Shown here: piece by piece, positions 7,748-18,094 of the stretch | How positions within the stretch are numbered: the stretch's first letter is position 1 | How the letters are laid out: every line of letters starts with the position of its first letter | Assembly (NCBI GenBank): GCA_947501635.1 | Contig: CANMWT010000008.1 | Span: 1-64,000 of the forward strand | Source of the DNA: an uncultured Roseobacter sp. | Lineage (GTDB): Bacteria; Pseudomonadota; Alphaproteobacteria; Rhodobacterales; Rhodobacteraceae | DNA length: 64,000 nucleotides | Direction of reading: 5' to 3' | Notes under the pieces: generated by a model | Told to the model about the DNA's origin: nothing | The model's input: only the letters and a program-made list of their open reading frames with translations | Databases searched by the model: none | Translations under genes and position numbers: made by a program

Positions 7748-7827
7748 GTTGTTCTGACATGACACCGGGGCGTCCGATCTGTTTTCGGGCGTCCCTCACC
7801 TGCTGCTGACACAGGGACCTTCCCCTC

Positions 7828-9789
7828 ATGATGACTTACCTTTTGCGTGTTCTGGCGTGCCTTTTCATATGCGCGGCCATCCCGGCCCCCGCCCATGCGC
7901 AGGATCAGGCGGCCCCGGTGCAGCAGGTGCTGCAGGCCCACGGTGAAGTCATTATCAAATCATCGCGCCGCACGATCGGCCCCACGATTGACGCGCTTGG
8001 CGCGAGCGGGCTGCCAGAGGCGCAGACGGTTTTGCAGCGCTGGCAGGACAAGGAGATGTGGTTTGAGCGCGAGACCGGCCTGTTTGTGTTTGCCCAAGAG
8101 CAGGACGACGGGCAGCTTATGCTGTTTGACGTGTCGGATGGCGCAGAGATCGGCCTCGCCGACAAGAAGGCCTACAAACAACTCAAGCCCAATTCGGGTA
8201 TTCGCGGTCTGATCGCGGCCGCGCTGGTGCAGTTTCAGCTGAACGCGCCGGCGCTTGAAGAGCGGCTGGTGGCGGTGAATTCAATCGAGCGCGATGCCGA
8301 TCCGTCGCATCTGGAGGCCCTGCGCGGGGCCATCGAAAACGAGCCCGATGCGGCGCTCAAGGCGCGCAAGCTGCGTCTGGAGCGTTTGCTGACGATCCGG
8401 TTTGCGCAAGATGACGCAGAGCGGATCACGGCGATTGAAAGCTTTTCCGGCGATCTTGGCGTCGACCTGCGTGCGGCGCTCAATCCGCTGGTGGCGACCC
8501 GGATTGATGCCGGTGCCGAAGTGCCTGAGGGTGCGCGCGTGATCGAGGCGGGATCAGAGCAGCTGTCGCGCGAGGATGCCCATGCGATCCTTGTGGAGAA
8601 GGGATTGGCCCGGCCGCAGATCAGCCGCGATGCCTTGCGTGCGGCCCTGATCGAGAACATCGAGGGTGACGCGGTGGCGGGCATTCGGGTTGCCACACTG
8701 GATACAGATGACGCCCGCACGGGGGCTTATGCTGCGCTGGTTGAGGCGGGGCTTGCCGATCCGCTGGTCAGTGATGCCGACATCACCGAAGCGTTGCAGG
8801 CCGTGCAGTTTTACGAGGTTTTCACCGGTGCGCCTGTGTCGGTTGCGCAGGCCGCACAGATCGCGCTGGACGATATCGAGACCCGTGTGGCGCTGAGCCA
8901 GACCGCAGATCTGGCGCTGGACGGGTTGTCACTGGCGTCGATCTACTTTCTGGCCGCGATCGGGCTGGCAATCACCTTTGGGGTCATGGGGGTCATCAAC
9001 ATGGCCCATGGCGAGTTCATTATGATGGGAGCCTATACGGGCTATGTGGTGCAGTTATTTGTGCCGGATTACACGCTCTCTATTTTGCTGGCGATCCCGC
9101 TGGCCTTTGCAGTGACATTCGGCGCGGGCGTCGCGATGGAGCGGCTGGTGATCCGCTGGCTTTATCATCGCCCGCTGGAGACGTTGCTGGCCACCTTCGG
9201 GGTGTCGATTGCGCTGCAGCAGCTGGCCAAGAACATCTTTGGCACGCAAGCGCGTCCGCTGACGGCACCCGGGTGGCTGGACGGGTCATGGGTCATCAAT
9301 GATATCATATCGATCAGCTATATCCGCATTGCGATATTCGTGCTGGCGCTGTTGTTTCTGGGACTGTTCCTGTTTGTGATGAAACGCACGCGTCTGGGGC
9401 TTGAAGTCCGCGCGGTGACGCAGAACCCGCGTATGGCGGCATCCATGGGCATCAACCCTGACAAGATCAACATGCTGACTTTTGGTTTCGGGTCGGGCAT
9501 TGCGGGCATCGCCGGTGTGGCCATCGGGCTTTATGCCAAGGTCACCTCGGAGATGGGCAGCGATTACATCGTGCAGAGCTTTATGACCGTTGTGGTGGGC
9601 GGGGTCGGCAACATCTGGGGCACGCTGCTGGGGGCGACGATGGTCGGGTTCCTTCAGAAGGGCATCGAGTGGATGAACCCTTCCAACACGCTGGCGGCAC
9701 AGACGTACATGATCCTCTTTATCATTCTGTTCATTCAGTTCCGTCCGCGCGGGATCATCGCGCTCAAGGGCCGGGCGGCGGAGGCGTGA
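7828..9789 (+). CDS. urtB: Urea ABC transporter permease UrtB
   Basis: A 653-residue protein. After a signal peptide (cleavage near AHAQ) comes a roughly 320-residue exported N-terminal region rich in helices, then a branched-chain amino acid type permease domain (about 365-650) with several membrane spans, including IYFLAAIGLAITFGVMGVINMAHGEF. The long N-terminal part is usual in proteobacterial UrtB and absent from LivH. With UrtC it forms the membrane channel. It follows urtA by 80 bp. Confidence 0.93.
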   Translation: MMTYLLRVLACLFICAAIPAPAHAQDQAAPVQQVLQAHGEVIIKSSRRTIGPTIDALGASGLPEAQTVLQRWQDKEMWFERETGLFVFAQEQDDGQLMLFDVSDGAEIGLADKKAYKQLKPNSGIRGLIAAALVQFQLNAPALEERLVAVNSIERDADPSHLEALRGAIENEPDAALKARKLRLERLLTIRFAQDDAERITAIESFSGDLGVDLRAALNPLVATRIDAGAEVPEGARVIEAGSEQLSREDAHAILVEKGLARPQISRDALRAALIENIEGDAVAGIRVATLDTDDARTGAYAALVEAGLADPLVSDADITEALQAVQFYEVFTGAPVSVAQAAQIALDDIETRVALSQTADLALDGLSLASIYFLAAIGLAITFGVMGVINMAHGEFIMMGAYTGYVVQLFVPDYTLSILLAIPLAFAVTFGAGVAMERLVIRWLYHRPLETLLATFGVSIALQQLAKNIFGTQARPLTAPGWLDGSWVINDIISISYIRIAIFVLALLFLGLFLFVMKRTRLGLEVRAVTQNPRMAASMGINPDKINMLTFGFGSGIAGIAGVAIGLYAKVTSEMGSDYIVQSFMTVVVGGVGNIWGTLLGATMVGFLQKGIEWMNPSNTLAAQTYMILFIILFIQFRPRGIIALKGRAAEA

Positions 9790-9818
9790 GGGTGATGATG
9801 GACAAGGTGCGCGCTTGT

Positions 9819-9837
9819 GCCACCGCGTGCCGGTGGC
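9819..9837. other. Stable hairpin between urtB and urtC
   Basis: GCCACCG and CGGTGGC form a 7-bp stem with a 5-base loop. No T-run follows, so it is probably a stabilising or processing hairpin that adjusts expression within the operon. It is directly followed by a copy of a dispersed repeat. Confidence 0.45.
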
Positions 9838-9842
9838 AGCCT

Positions 9843-9873
9843 GCGGGATTTTTGAGTTTATTTGGCAAGATGA
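9843..9873 (+). repeat. Dispersed intergenic motif, copy 1
   Basis: GCGGGATTTTTGAGTTTATT followed by TGGCAAGATGA resembles a short motif I recognise as common next to gene ends in Rhodobacteraceae. Two better-matching copies lie at 31751-31780 and 60926-60953. Function unknown. Confidence 0.35.
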
Positions 9874-9888
9874 CAGGGAGGCCAGCCC

Positions 9889-11145
9889 ATGGCTGATACG
9901 GCTTTACCAGCGCCACGCCGTCCTTTTGTCGCGCGATATCCGTCGGTTTTGATTTTTATCGGTTTGCTGGCCGTCTTTACCGTGGCCGTCACCGTGCTGG
10001 CGGAGGGCTTTGGGATCGGGGTGGTTTCGACCTCTTTTGTCAAGACATTGGGCAAGACCCTGTGTCTGTGTCTGGTCGCACTCGCCATGGATCTGGTGTG
10101 GGGCTATTGCGGGATTTTGAGCCTTGGCCATATGGCGTTTTTCGGGATTGGCGGCTATGCGATCGGCATGTGGCTGATGTATGCCCGGACCGAGATCATT
10201 GTTACCGAAAGCCTGGCTGCGGCACCTTTGCCGCCCACCGCGCAGGAGATTTCGGACGGTATTGCCACGCAGATTTTCGGAGTCGTCGGGGCATCGGAGT
10301 TTCCGCCGATCTGGACTTTTGCCCATTCCCTGCCCTTGCAGTTGCTGGCTGTGGTGCTGGTGCCCGGTCTGATCGCGCTGGTTTTCGGATGGCTGGCGTT
10401 CCGCAGCCGGGTGACGGGCGTTTATCTGTCGATTCTGACGCAGGCGATGACGCTGGCGCTGGCTTTGTATCTGTTTCAGAACGACAGCGGCCTGCGGGGC
10501 AACAACGGGCTGTCCGGCCTGCAGAACCTGCCCGGGATGGATGATGTGCCGCAGGCGACCATTTCCATCGTGTTTTTCTGGGCCTCTGCTCTGGCGCTGG
10601 GGCTTGGGTATATTGTCTGCGCCTGGGTCGTGTCGGGCAAGTTCGGGTCGGTCATCCGGGCCATTCGCGACGATGAGGCGCGGGTGCGGTTTCTGGGATA
10701 TTCCGTGGAGGCCTACAAGCTTTTCATCTTCACCTTTTCGGCTGTTCTGGCCGCCATTGCAGGGGCGCTTTACTATCCGCAGGCCGGGATCATCAACCCC
10801 GCCGAGATTGCGCCCATCGCATCGATTTATCTGGCGGTCTGGGTCGCCATCGGCGGACGTGGGCGGCTTTATGGTGCGGTCATCGGCGCGGCCTTTGTAT
10901 CGCTGTTGTCGACATGGTTTACCGGCGGGCAAGCGCCTGATGTGAACCTTGGGTTTTACACGGTGCAATGGGTGGACTGGTGGACCATCCTCTTGGGTCT
11001 GTCCTTTGTCTGTGTCACGCTGTTTGCGCCACGCGGTATGGGCGGGCTGATTGATGTCATCATCGAACGGCGCAGTCCGGACCGGCACGGGGCCGATCTT
11101 GGCCCTGAACCCGGCGCGCTGCAGGAGAAGGAGGCTGACCGATGA
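9889..11145 (+). CDS. urtC: Urea ABC transporter permease UrtC
   Basis: A 418-residue LivM-type permease with about ten hydrophobic spans. LWGYCGILSLGHMAFFGIGGYAIGM and the cytoplasmic loop GSVIRAIRDDEARVRFLGY, which contacts the ATPase, are diagnostic. A ribosome site (GGGAGG) precedes the ATG. The end overlaps the start of urtD by 4 bp. It pairs with UrtB in the inner membrane. Confidence 0.95.
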   Translation: MADTALPAPRRPFVARYPSVLIFIGLLAVFTVAVTVLAEGFGIGVVSTSFVKTLGKTLCLCLVALAMDLVWGYCGILSLGHMAFFGIGGYAIGMWLMYARTEIIVTESLAAAPLPPTAQEISDGIATQIFGVVGASEFPPIWTFAHSLPLQLLAVVLVPGLIALVFGWLAFRSRVTGVYLSILTQAMTLALALYLFQNDSGLRGNNGLSGLQNLPGMDDVPQATISIVFFWASALALGLGYIVCAWVVSGKFGSVIRAIRDDEARVRFLGYSVEAYKLFIFTFSAVLAAIAGALYYPQAGIINPAEIAPIASIYLAVWVAIGGRGRLYGAVIGAAFVSLLSTWFTGGQAPDVNLGFYTVQWVDWWTILLGLSFVCVTLFAPRGMGGLIDVIIERRSPDRHGADLGPEPGALQEKEADR

Positions 11146-11882
11146 GCACACTTCTGGAGGTGTCCGGTGTCTCTGTGTCGTTTGACGGGTTCAAGGCGAT
11201 CAACAATCTGACCTTTCAGATCGGCGAAGCGGAGATGCGTGCGGTCATCGGCCCCAACGGAGCGGGCAAGACGACCTTTATGGACATCATCACCGGCAAG
11301 ACCAAACCTGACAGCGGCAAGGTGATCTGGGGCGAGCGGTCGGTGTCTTTGCTAAGCATGTCCGAAAGCCGGATTGCGCAGGAGGGGATCGGGCGCAAGT
11401 TCCAGCGGCCGACCGTGTTCGAAGACCAGACGGTTGCCGATAACCTTATGCTGGCGCTGAAGAAAAACCGCAGCCCCTTTGCGGTGTTGCGTTTCCGCCC
11501 AGGGCGGGAGGACCACGATAAGGTGGCAGAGCTGGCCGAGAGGATCGGTCTTTCGTCAGCGCTGCAGCGCAAATCCGGCGAGCTGTCGCATGGGCAAAAG
11601 CAGTGGCTGGAAATCGGCATGCTTCTGGCACAGGATCCGCGGCTGTTGCTGGTGGATGAACCCGCGGCCGGCATGACACCGGCAGAGCGGGAACATACCA
11701 CCGAGCTGTTGGTCGAGGCAGCCAAAACGCGGGCTGTTGTCGTGGTGGAACATGACATGGAATTCGTGCGCAGGCTCAACTGCAAGGTCACGGTCTTACA
11801 CGAGGGGTCTGTGCTTGCGGAAGGCTCTCTTGACCATGTGACCAACGACGACAGAGTGATTGAGGTGTATCTTGGGCGATAG
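11142..11882 (+). CDS. urtD: Urea ABC transporter ATPase UrtD
   Basis: A 246-residue ABC ATPase of the LivG type. Walker A is GPNGAGKTT (about residues 38-46), the signature is LSHGQKQW, and Walker B is LLLVDEPAAGM followed by the switch histidine in VVVEHDMEF. It couples ATP hydrolysis to urea import with UrtE. It overlaps urtC by 4 bp, and urtE begins inside its last codons. Confidence 0.95.
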   Translation: MSTLLEVSGVSVSFDGFKAINNLTFQIGEAEMRAVIGPNGAGKTTFMDIITGKTKPDSGKVIWGERSVSLLSMSESRIAQEGIGRKFQRPTVFEDQTVADNLMLALKKNRSPFAVLRFRPGREDHDKVAELAERIGLSSALQRKSGELSHGQKQWLEIGMLLAQDPRLLLVDEPAAGMTPAEREHTTELLVEAAKTRAVVVVEHDMEFVRRLNCKVTVLHEGSVLAEGSLDHVTNDDRVIEVYLGR

Positions 11883-12579
11883 TCTTCTTGAGATCGAAAA
11901 TCTGACACTGCATTACGGCGGCAGCAAGATCCTGAACGGGATTTCAATGTCGGCGGAACGCGGCGAGGTCACCTGTGTCATGGGGACAAACGGTGTCGGC
12001 AAGACGAGCCTGCTGAAGGCTATTTCAGGCACCCATCCGCGCAGCGGCGGCAGCTACAGGCTGCAGGGCAAAGAGGTCGACCGTGCAAATGCGCATATGC
12101 TGGCGCAGAGGGGGGTCGCTTATGTGCCGCAGGGGCGCGAGATTTTCCCCTTTCTCACCGTGCGTGAAAACCTTGAAACCGGTTTTGCCTGTCTGCCCAA
12201 GCAGGAGCGTCATATTCCCGATGAAGTCTTTGAACTCTTTCCCATTCTCAAGGAATTCCTGTCGCGCCGCGGCGGCGATTTGTCGGGCGGGCAGCAGCAG
12301 CAACTTGCGATCGCGCGCGCGCTGATCACGCGCCCCAGTCTGTTGTTGCTGGACGAGCCGACCGAAGGCATTCAGCCCAATATCATCAAGCAGATCGGTG
12401 AGGTTATCAAACTGCTGCGCGAACGCGGCGACATGGCGATTGTGCTGGTCGAGCAGTTCTTTGACTTTGCCTTTGAGCTGGGCGACAAATTTGTCGTGCT
12501 GGAACGGGGCCAGATCAAGCTGGATCAGCCCGCTGCACGAACAGAGCGCGACGTTCTGCACGCCGCCGTTTCGGTTTAG
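11872..12579 (+). CDS. urtE: Urea ABC transporter ATPase UrtE
   Basis: A LivF-type ABC ATPase of about 235 residues: Walker A GTNGVGKTS, signature LSGGQQQQ, Walker B LLLLDEPTEGI. No ATG is available near the conserved N-terminus (LLEIENLTLHYGG). A TTG at 11872 has GAGG 6 bases upstream and is preferred; an in-frame TTG at 11860 is possible. The start lies inside urtD, so the two ATPases are translationally coupled. It ends the operon. Confidence 0.93.
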   Translation: MGDSLLEIENLTLHYGGSKILNGISMSAERGEVTCVMGTNGVGKTSLLKAISGTHPRSGGSYRLQGKEVDRANAHMLAQRGVAYVPQGREIFPFLTVRENLETGFACLPKQERHIPDEVFELFPILKEFLSRRGGDLSGGQQQQLAIARALITRPSLLLLDEPTEGIQPNIIKQIGEVIKLLRERGDMAIVLVEQFFDFAFELGDKFVVLERGQIKLDQPAARTERDVLHAAVSV

Positions 12580-12711
12580 CCTGTACGGTTTTTGCCCCGC
12601 GCTGCGTGAAGCATCGGTCGTTTACGATCTGGCCATCTCTTCCTGCTAGCTGTTTGTTGCCGTGGCGCGCTTGGCCTGCGGCATCGATCAAGCAGGAAAA
12701 GTGAGACAGCG

Positions 12712-15282
12712 ATGATGATGGCCCGTATGGCGAACGCAAGAATTGGCCTGAAACTGCCGTTGCTGATTGGCGCTCTGGTCGCGCTGACAATCATGGCCAT
12801 GGGGGCGGCAAATGCCTTTCTGACCAGTGGGATAATCGCACAGAGCGCGCAGGAAAAGCTGCAAAGCATCGCCTTGATGAACAGCAAGCGCATCCATAGT
12901 TTGCTGACCGGGATAGACCGCGACATTCGCCTGCAATCGGATGCGCCTGCCACCTCTGTCGCCCTGATCGCTTTGGCTGACGGGTATGATTCTCTGGACA
13001 ACGCAGAAGAGGTGTTGCGCCGCGTCTATATCGAGGACAACACGCATGCCCTTGGCGAAAAGGACAAACTTGTATCTGCGGACACAGGGTCAAGCTATGG
13101 GTTCATCCACGCGATTTACCATCCAACATTCGATGCCCTGCAGGATGAGATGGGGTATTACGATGTCTTTCTCTTCGATACCGAAGGCAATCTGGTCTAC
13201 AGCGTGTTTAAGGAAAACGATTTTGCAACCAATATGATAACGGGGCCCTGGTCAGACTCGGGCCTGGCAGAGGCCTATAGGCGTGCGGCCGCGCAGGCGC
13301 CTGGTGCACCATCGGTGTTCGTCGATTTTGCGCCTTACGGGCCCAGTTATGACGCGCCCGCCGCCTTCATTGCCAGACCGGTGTTCAATGACCAGGGTAC
13401 GCGGCTGGGGGTTCTGGCCTATCAAATGCCGGTGACGCAGTTGGATGCGGCAGCGGGCGATCTGCAGGGCTTGGGCGAAACCGCGGACGGTTTTTTGGTC
13501 GGCAGCGACGGATACATGCGTACAGACTCGTCGCTCACCCCGGAGACGGATACATTGGCCAAGCATTTGAGTTTTTCCGAACTCTCTGTGGCGCTGGCCG
13601 GTGAAGAGAGCCGCTTTGAAGGCATGGGCCATCACGGTGACAGCGTAATGGGCTATATGGTACCGCTGGAGTTTCTGGGCAGCCGCTGGGTCACCGTGGT
13701 GCAACAGGACACGTCCGAGTTATTCGCCGGACTGACCCGCGCGTTGGTCAAGATTGTGGTCTTGTCGGTGGTCATTTTCTGCGGCGCGCTGGCGGTTTCG
13801 GTCTTTTTCTCCCGCGGCATTTCCCGCCCCGTTCAAAGGCTGACGCATGCCGTCAACAAAGTGGTCGACGGCACGCTTGACACCCATGTGCCCTGTACGG
13901 ACCGCGCCGATGAGATTGGCGAACTCGCACGGCAGACCGAAGTGTTCAGGCAAAACGCGTTGCACATCGAACAGCTGGTTCAGGAGCAATCCGCAGCCAA
14001 TGACAAGATGGTTGCCCTGAACAAGGAACGTGAAGACGCCGCGCAACGCGAGGCCGCGCTTGCCGCGGAAAAGGAGAATGCCGACAAAAAGGCCGAGCAG
14101 GAACGCGAGCGGATGATAAAGCAGTTGGGTGCGTCCTTCGGTCAAGTCGTCAGCGCTGCTTCCGCGGGAGATTTCAGCACCCGGATCGAAGACAGTTTCG
14201 ATGACGCTGTGCTCGGCTCATTGGCGGTAAATATGAATACTTTCATGCAGGAAATCGAAACCGGACTCAGCCGCACGAACAGCGTACTTGCCAAAGTGGC
14301 CGAGGGAGATCTGACACAAAAGATGGAAGGTCGCTTTCAGGGCGCGTTTCTAGACCTGCAAAGCAATGTGAACGGCATGCTGGCAGCACTGACAGCCCTG
14401 ATCGGCGACATTTCCGAAAGCGGCGACGTGTTGAACGGTTCATCACTGGAGTTGCGGCAAACCGCGGATGTACTGTCCCGGCAGGCAGAGCAAAACGCTG
14501 CATCCATGCAGGAAACCTCCGCCGCACTGGAGGAGCTTTCCGCCAGCGTCGCGCAGGTAAACAACAACATAGCCGATGTAAGCGCCAACGCGCAGGACGC
14601 CAGACAGACCGCTGCGCAAAGCGAACAGGTGGCAGCCGACGCCGCCGCTTCCATGGTGCGCATCACCGAAGGTTCTGCAGAGATTACCCGCGTCACCGAC
14701 GTCATCAACGACATTGCCTTTCAAATCAACCTTCTCGCTTTGAATGCCGGCGTCGAGGCTGCCCGCGCGGGAGACGCGGGGCGCGGGTTCTCTGTCGTTG
14801 CGTCTGAAGTGCGCCTGTTGGCTCAGCGCGCCGGAGAAGCCGCAAAAGAAATCTCGCAGGTTCTGGGCGAGAGCGATGCCGCGGTAACGGAAGGCGTGGC
14901 GAATGTTGCCAACGCAAAGACCGCACTGGACGGGATCGCGGCCAGTGTCGTGCGGATTTCAGAGAGCGTCGATGAGGTCAACCGCGCCGTTTCGGAACAG
15001 GCCGCCGGCATACAGGAGATCACCTCTGCCATGGCGCAGGTCGACGGGAATACACAAAAACAGGCCGCCGCTTTCGAAGAACTGACGGCGTCTAGCCACG
15101 TGCTTGCCGCCAAGGCCGGTGATCTCAAAAGCGCGACCGCACAGTTCACCGTTTCAGGGACCATAACCGCCCCTCCGGAGTTGAGGCCCGCAGCCCCCGA
15201 GGCGCCTGCCGTCACCACCGTCGCGGCGGCGCCCCGCGTGGCGGTCGGAGCGGAAGACCTGGACGGCTGGAGCGAATTCTGA
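12712..15282 (+). CDS. Methyl-accepting chemotaxis protein
   Basis: An 856-residue chemoreceptor. A first membrane span (about 14-36) is followed by a large periplasmic Cache-like sensor, a second span (about 345-365), a HAMP domain (about 366-418), a charged coiled coil, a second HAMP-like region (about 505-560) and a signalling domain. The signalling tip is recognisable at [21 protein letters not shown]. The protein ends in GWSEF, fitting the xWxxF tether that binds CheR/CheB in other receptors. The ligand is unknown; no che genes are nearby, and the urea transporter upstream is probably a separate transcript. Confidence 0.93.
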   Translation: MMMARMANARIGLKLPLLIGALVALTIMAMGAANAFLTSGIIAQSAQEKLQSIALMNSKRIHSLLTGIDRDIRLQSDAPATSVALIALADGYDSLDNAEEVLRRVYIEDNTHALGEKDKLVSADTGSSYGFIHAIYHPTFDALQDEMGYYDVFLFDTEGNLVYSVFKENDFATNMITGPWSDSGLAEAYRRAAAQAPGAPSVFVDFAPYGPSYDAPAAFIARPVFNDQGTRLGVLAYQMPVTQLDAAAGDLQGLGETADGFLVGSDGYMRTDSSLTPETDTLAKHLSFSELSVALAGEESRFEGMGHHGDSVMGYMVPLEFLGSRWVTVVQQDTSELFAGLTRALVKIVVLSVVIFCGALAVSVFFSRGISRPVQRLTHAVNKVVDGTLDTHVPCTDRADEIGELARQTEVFRQNALHIEQLVQEQSAANDKMVALNKEREDAAQREAALAAEKENADKKAEQERERMIKQLGASFGQVVSAASAGDFSTRIEDSFDDAVLGSLAVNMNTFMQEIETGLSRTNSVLAKVAEGDLTQKMEGRFQGAFLDLQSNVNGMLAALTALIGDISESGDVLNGSSLELRQTADVLSRQAEQNAASMQETSAALEELSASVAQVNNNIADVSANAQDARQTAAQSEQVAADAAASMVRITEGSAEITRVTDVINDIAFQINLLALNAGVEAARAGDAGRGFSVVASEVRLLAQRAGEAAKEISQVLGESDAAVTEGVANVANAKTALDGIAASVVRISESVDEVNRAVSEQAAGIQEITSAMAQVDGNTQKQAAAFEELTASSHVLAAKAGDLKSATAQFTVSGTITAPPELRPAAPEAPAVTTVAAAPRVAVGAEDLDGWSEF

Positions 15283-15372
15283 TGCGAACCGCACGCCATC
15301 CCGAAAGCGGCTTGTGTGCGCCGTCGGCTTTTGCAACCCTGCGTCAAACTGCAAGGACACAGGAAAAACACC

Positions 15373-15774
15373 ATGTCTGGAGAAACCCGTCTGACGACGC
15401 TTCTGGCGAATATGACCGCCACTTTGACACCGGGTGTCTTTGTCTTCGCCACACTGGAGGACGGCGAGATACCGGCCGGCATTGCGCCACAGATGATTTT
15501 TCGCGAAGCGGAAGGCACGACGCTGATTGCACCGCTCCAGCAGGCAGAAGCGGCCGATCTTGCCTATACTTTCCGCTGCAGGATGATCACGTTGCAGGTG
15601 CATTCCTCCCTCGAAGCCGTGGGGTTCATTGCCAGAGTTGCAACCGCTCTGGCCGCGGAAGGCATGGGCGTGAACCCCGTGTCGGGCTATTTCCACGACC
15701 ATCTTTTTGTACCCGAAGACCGCGCGCAGGACGCGATGGAAATCCTCAACGATCTGGCAAACCGGACGGCGTGA
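15373..15774 (+). CDS. ACT domain-containing protein
   Basis: A 133-residue protein of the small ACT-domain family once called DUF2241: MSGETRLTTLLANMTATL, VFVFATLEDGEIP, and a second ACT-like half with GFIARVATALAAEGMGVNPVSGYFHDHLFV. Such proteins are thought to bind amino acids or act as small regulators; no enzyme activity is established. GGAA precedes the ATG at 15373. It follows the chemoreceptor by 90 bp on the same strand. Confidence 0.85.
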   Translation: MSGETRLTTLLANMTATLTPGVFVFATLEDGEIPAGIAPQMIFREAEGTTLIAPLQQAEAADLAYTFRCRMITLQVHSSLEAVGFIARVATALAAEGMGVNPVSGYFHDHLFVPEDRAQDAMEILNDLANRTA

Positions 15775-15811
15775 CAGCCCGAGCTCTGGAAAAGCGGAGG
15801 ATTGAGCCGGT

Positions 15812-18055
15812 TTACCCCTGCTCGCGCAACCAATCCATGATCGCGGGACGTACCGACATCTCGCCGCGATGCCGGGCATTCGCGATGACCGTGCGCACCT
15901 CGTCCAGATCGCAACGCCGCAACAAGCTCTTGACCGGACCGATGGAGGCCGGGCGCATGGAGAGGGTGCGCAGACCAATCGCGGCGAAACACAAGGCTTC
16001 GATCGGCCGGCCCGCGTCTTCGCCGCAAAAAGAAACTGCTGTGCCCGTTTGCTCACACCGCTCCACAATACGCTCAACCAGACTGAGAAAGGAGACGTTC
16101 AGCGTATCATATCGGCGCCGGACCCGCTCGTTTTCGCGATCCGCCGCGAAAAAGAACTGCTTCAGGTCATTGCCGCCGATCGACAGAAAATCGACATCTT
16201 CAAAGAATTTGACCGGCGCAAATGCAAGGCTGGGCGTCTCGAGCATCGCGCCGACCTCAATTTTTTCCGGCAGGACATGTCCCAGCCGGGCCTCGGCGGC
16301 AAGGGTCTTGTCCATGAGGCGACGGGCCTCGGTATACTCTTCCATCTGCGCAACAAAAGGAAACATCACGGTCAGCGGCCGCCCGTTGGCCGCCCGGATC
16401 AGCGCCTGCAGTTGCATGCGCATGATACCCGGCTTGTCGAGCCCCACGCGGATAGCGCGCCAGCCAAGCGCCGGGTTCGGCTCGTCATTGGGCTTCATGT
16501 ACGGCAGCACCTTGTCAGAGCCGATATCAAGCGTGCGGAAAACAACGCGTTTGCCCTGTGCCGCATCCAACACCCGCGCATATAACGCCACAAGTTCGGA
16601 CCGCCGCGGCATCTGGTTGCGCACGAGAAACTGCAGCTCGGTGCGAAACAGCCCGACACCCTCAGCGCCGGACGTTGGCAAGGACGGCAGATCGGCCATA
16701 AGACCGGCATTCATCTGCAGGCTGATGGTCTGGTTGTTCTTCGTGACAGCAGGCTTATCACGGATCGAGGCATACCTCTCTTGGGCGGCGGCGAGCATCG
16801 CAATCTTGTCGCGAAAGGCTGAAACGACCGTCTCGTCGGGCCGCAAATGCGCGATTCCCTGCTCCCCGTCGACCATGATATGATCGCCATTCAACGCCTC
16901 TGTCGTGACGCCGGAAGCATGCACAACAAGCGGGATCGCCAACGCGCGCGCCACCACAGCGGCATGGCTGCCGACGGAGCCTTCTTCGAGCACGATCCCC
17001 TTGAGGCTGCGCCCGTATTCCAACAGCTCGGCCGGACCGATATTGCGGGCAATCAGTATTGGATCCGCAGGCAATTCGGCGCCTGTGTCAGATCCCTGCC
17101 CCGTCAGTATCCGCAGCAGCCGGTTAGACAGATCGTCAAGATCGCTCAGCCGCTCACGCAAATAGCTGTCTGTCACCTGAGACATACGCGCGCGCGCTGT
17201 TGACTGCTCTTTTTCCACAGCTGCTTCGGCAGACAGACCGTTGGAGATGTCTTCCTCCATCCGCCGCATCCAGCCCTTGGAATTGGCAAACATCCGGTAG
17301 GCTTCGAGTACCTGCAGCTGCTCTTTGTCCTGCCGCCCCGCGATTTGCAGCATCCGGTCCACGCCAACGCGCAGCTGTTCAACCGCTTCGCTGAGGCGCA
17401 CCAGCTCTTTTTGCGGATCATCCGCGATCGGGTTGGTGACAACAACGCGCGGCTCGTGCAGCCAGACGTGCCCCTCTGCCGCCCCTTCCTGACCGACCGT
17501 GCCGCGAAACATCACCGGCTGAGAGTGCCGGGCGGACATCGCAGCCCCCTCGCCCACAAAGGCGCCCAGTTCGGTCATCTCGGCCAACACCATTGCCACG
17601 ACTTCCAGCGCGTAGACCTCGTCGGCGGAAAACTCGCGCGCGGCCTTGGACTGCACGACAAGAACCCCAAGCGCTTCGCCCAGACGCTGGATCGGGACGC
17701 CCAGAAAGCTGGAGTAGATTTCCTCGCCCGTCTCAGGCATGTAGCGAAAGCCCTTCTCGGCCGGGGCGTCAGGCGTGTTGACCATCGCGCGCAGCTTGGC
17801 CACGCGCCCCACGAGGCCTTCTCCCATTTTCATACGGGTATGGTGCACCGCTTCCTTGTTGAGCCCTTTTGTGGCGCAAAGCTCAAGCGTTTCGGCGTCG
17901 CGAAACAGATAGATGGAGCACACTTCACAGCCCATGCTGCCCGCGATCAGAGAGGTGATTTCGTCCAGACGGGCCTGACCGGCGACATTTCCGGCCATTG
18001 CATCGCGCAGCCGCCCCAGCAGCTTGCGCGACTCACTCTCCGGACGATCAGACAC
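15812..18055 (-). CDS. ptsP: Phosphoenolpyruvate-protein phosphotransferase (EI-Ntr)
   Basis: A 747-residue enzyme of the nitrogen PTS. An N-terminal GAF domain (about 20-160, with CEVCSIYLF and MGEGLVGRVA) is followed by the enzyme I domains: swivelling phosphohistidine domain with GSHAAVVARA carrying the active His, and the PEP-binding barrel with GLFRTELQF and SIGGNDLKQF. It takes phosphate from PEP and passes it to NPr and EIIA-Ntr, regulating potassium and nitrogen/carbon balance. It lies 40 bp downstream of lysC, a pairing common in Alphaproteobacteria. Confidence 0.95.
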   Translation of the reverse strand: MSDRPESESRKLLGRLRDAMAGNVAGQARLDEITSLIAGSMGCEVCSIYLFRDAETLELCATKGLNKEAVHHTRMKMGEGLVGRVAKLRAMVNTPDAPAEKGFRYMPETGEEIYSSFLGVPIQRLGEALGVLVVQSKAAREFSADEVYALEVVAMVLAEMTELGAFVGEGAAMSARHSQPVMFRGTVGQEGAAEGHVWLHEPRVVVTNPIADDPQKELVRLSEAVEQLRVGVDRMLQIAGRQDKEQLQVLEAYRMFANSKGWMRRMEEDISNGLSAEAAVEKEQSTARARMSQVTDSYLRERLSDLDDLSNRLLRILTGQGSDTGAELPADPILIARNIGPAELLEYGRSLKGIVLEEGSVGSHAAVVARALAIPLVVHASGVTTEALNGDHIMVDGEQGIAHLRPDETVVSAFRDKIAMLAAAQERYASIRDKPAVTKNNQTISLQMNAGLMADLPSLPTSGAEGVGLFRTELQFLVRNQMPRRSELVALYARVLDAAQGKRVVFRTLDIGSDKVLPYMKPNDEPNPALGWRAIRVGLDKPGIMRMQLQALIRAANGRPLTVMFPFVAQMEEYTEARRLMDKTLAAEARLGHVLPEKIEVGAMLETPSLAFAPVKFFEDVDFLSIGGNDLKQFFFAADRENERVRRRYDTLNVSFLSLVERIVERCEQTGTAVSFCGEDAGRPIEALCFAAIGLRTLSMRPASIGPVKSLLRRCDLDEVRTVIANARHRGEMSVRPAIMDWLREQG

Positions 18056-18094
18056 CAGCAGATCCCTCCCATACGAGCCTGTCGCAAAGTGCTG

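Noticed and set aside
9904-11151. 415-codon open frame on the minus strand
   Set aside because: Exact antisense of urtC, rich in Gln, His and Arg as expected for a shadow frame of a membrane protein gene.
15282-16883. 533-codon open frame on the plus strand
   Set aside because: Overlaps the ACT-domain gene and the ptsP gene in antisense; no ribosome site or family resemblance.
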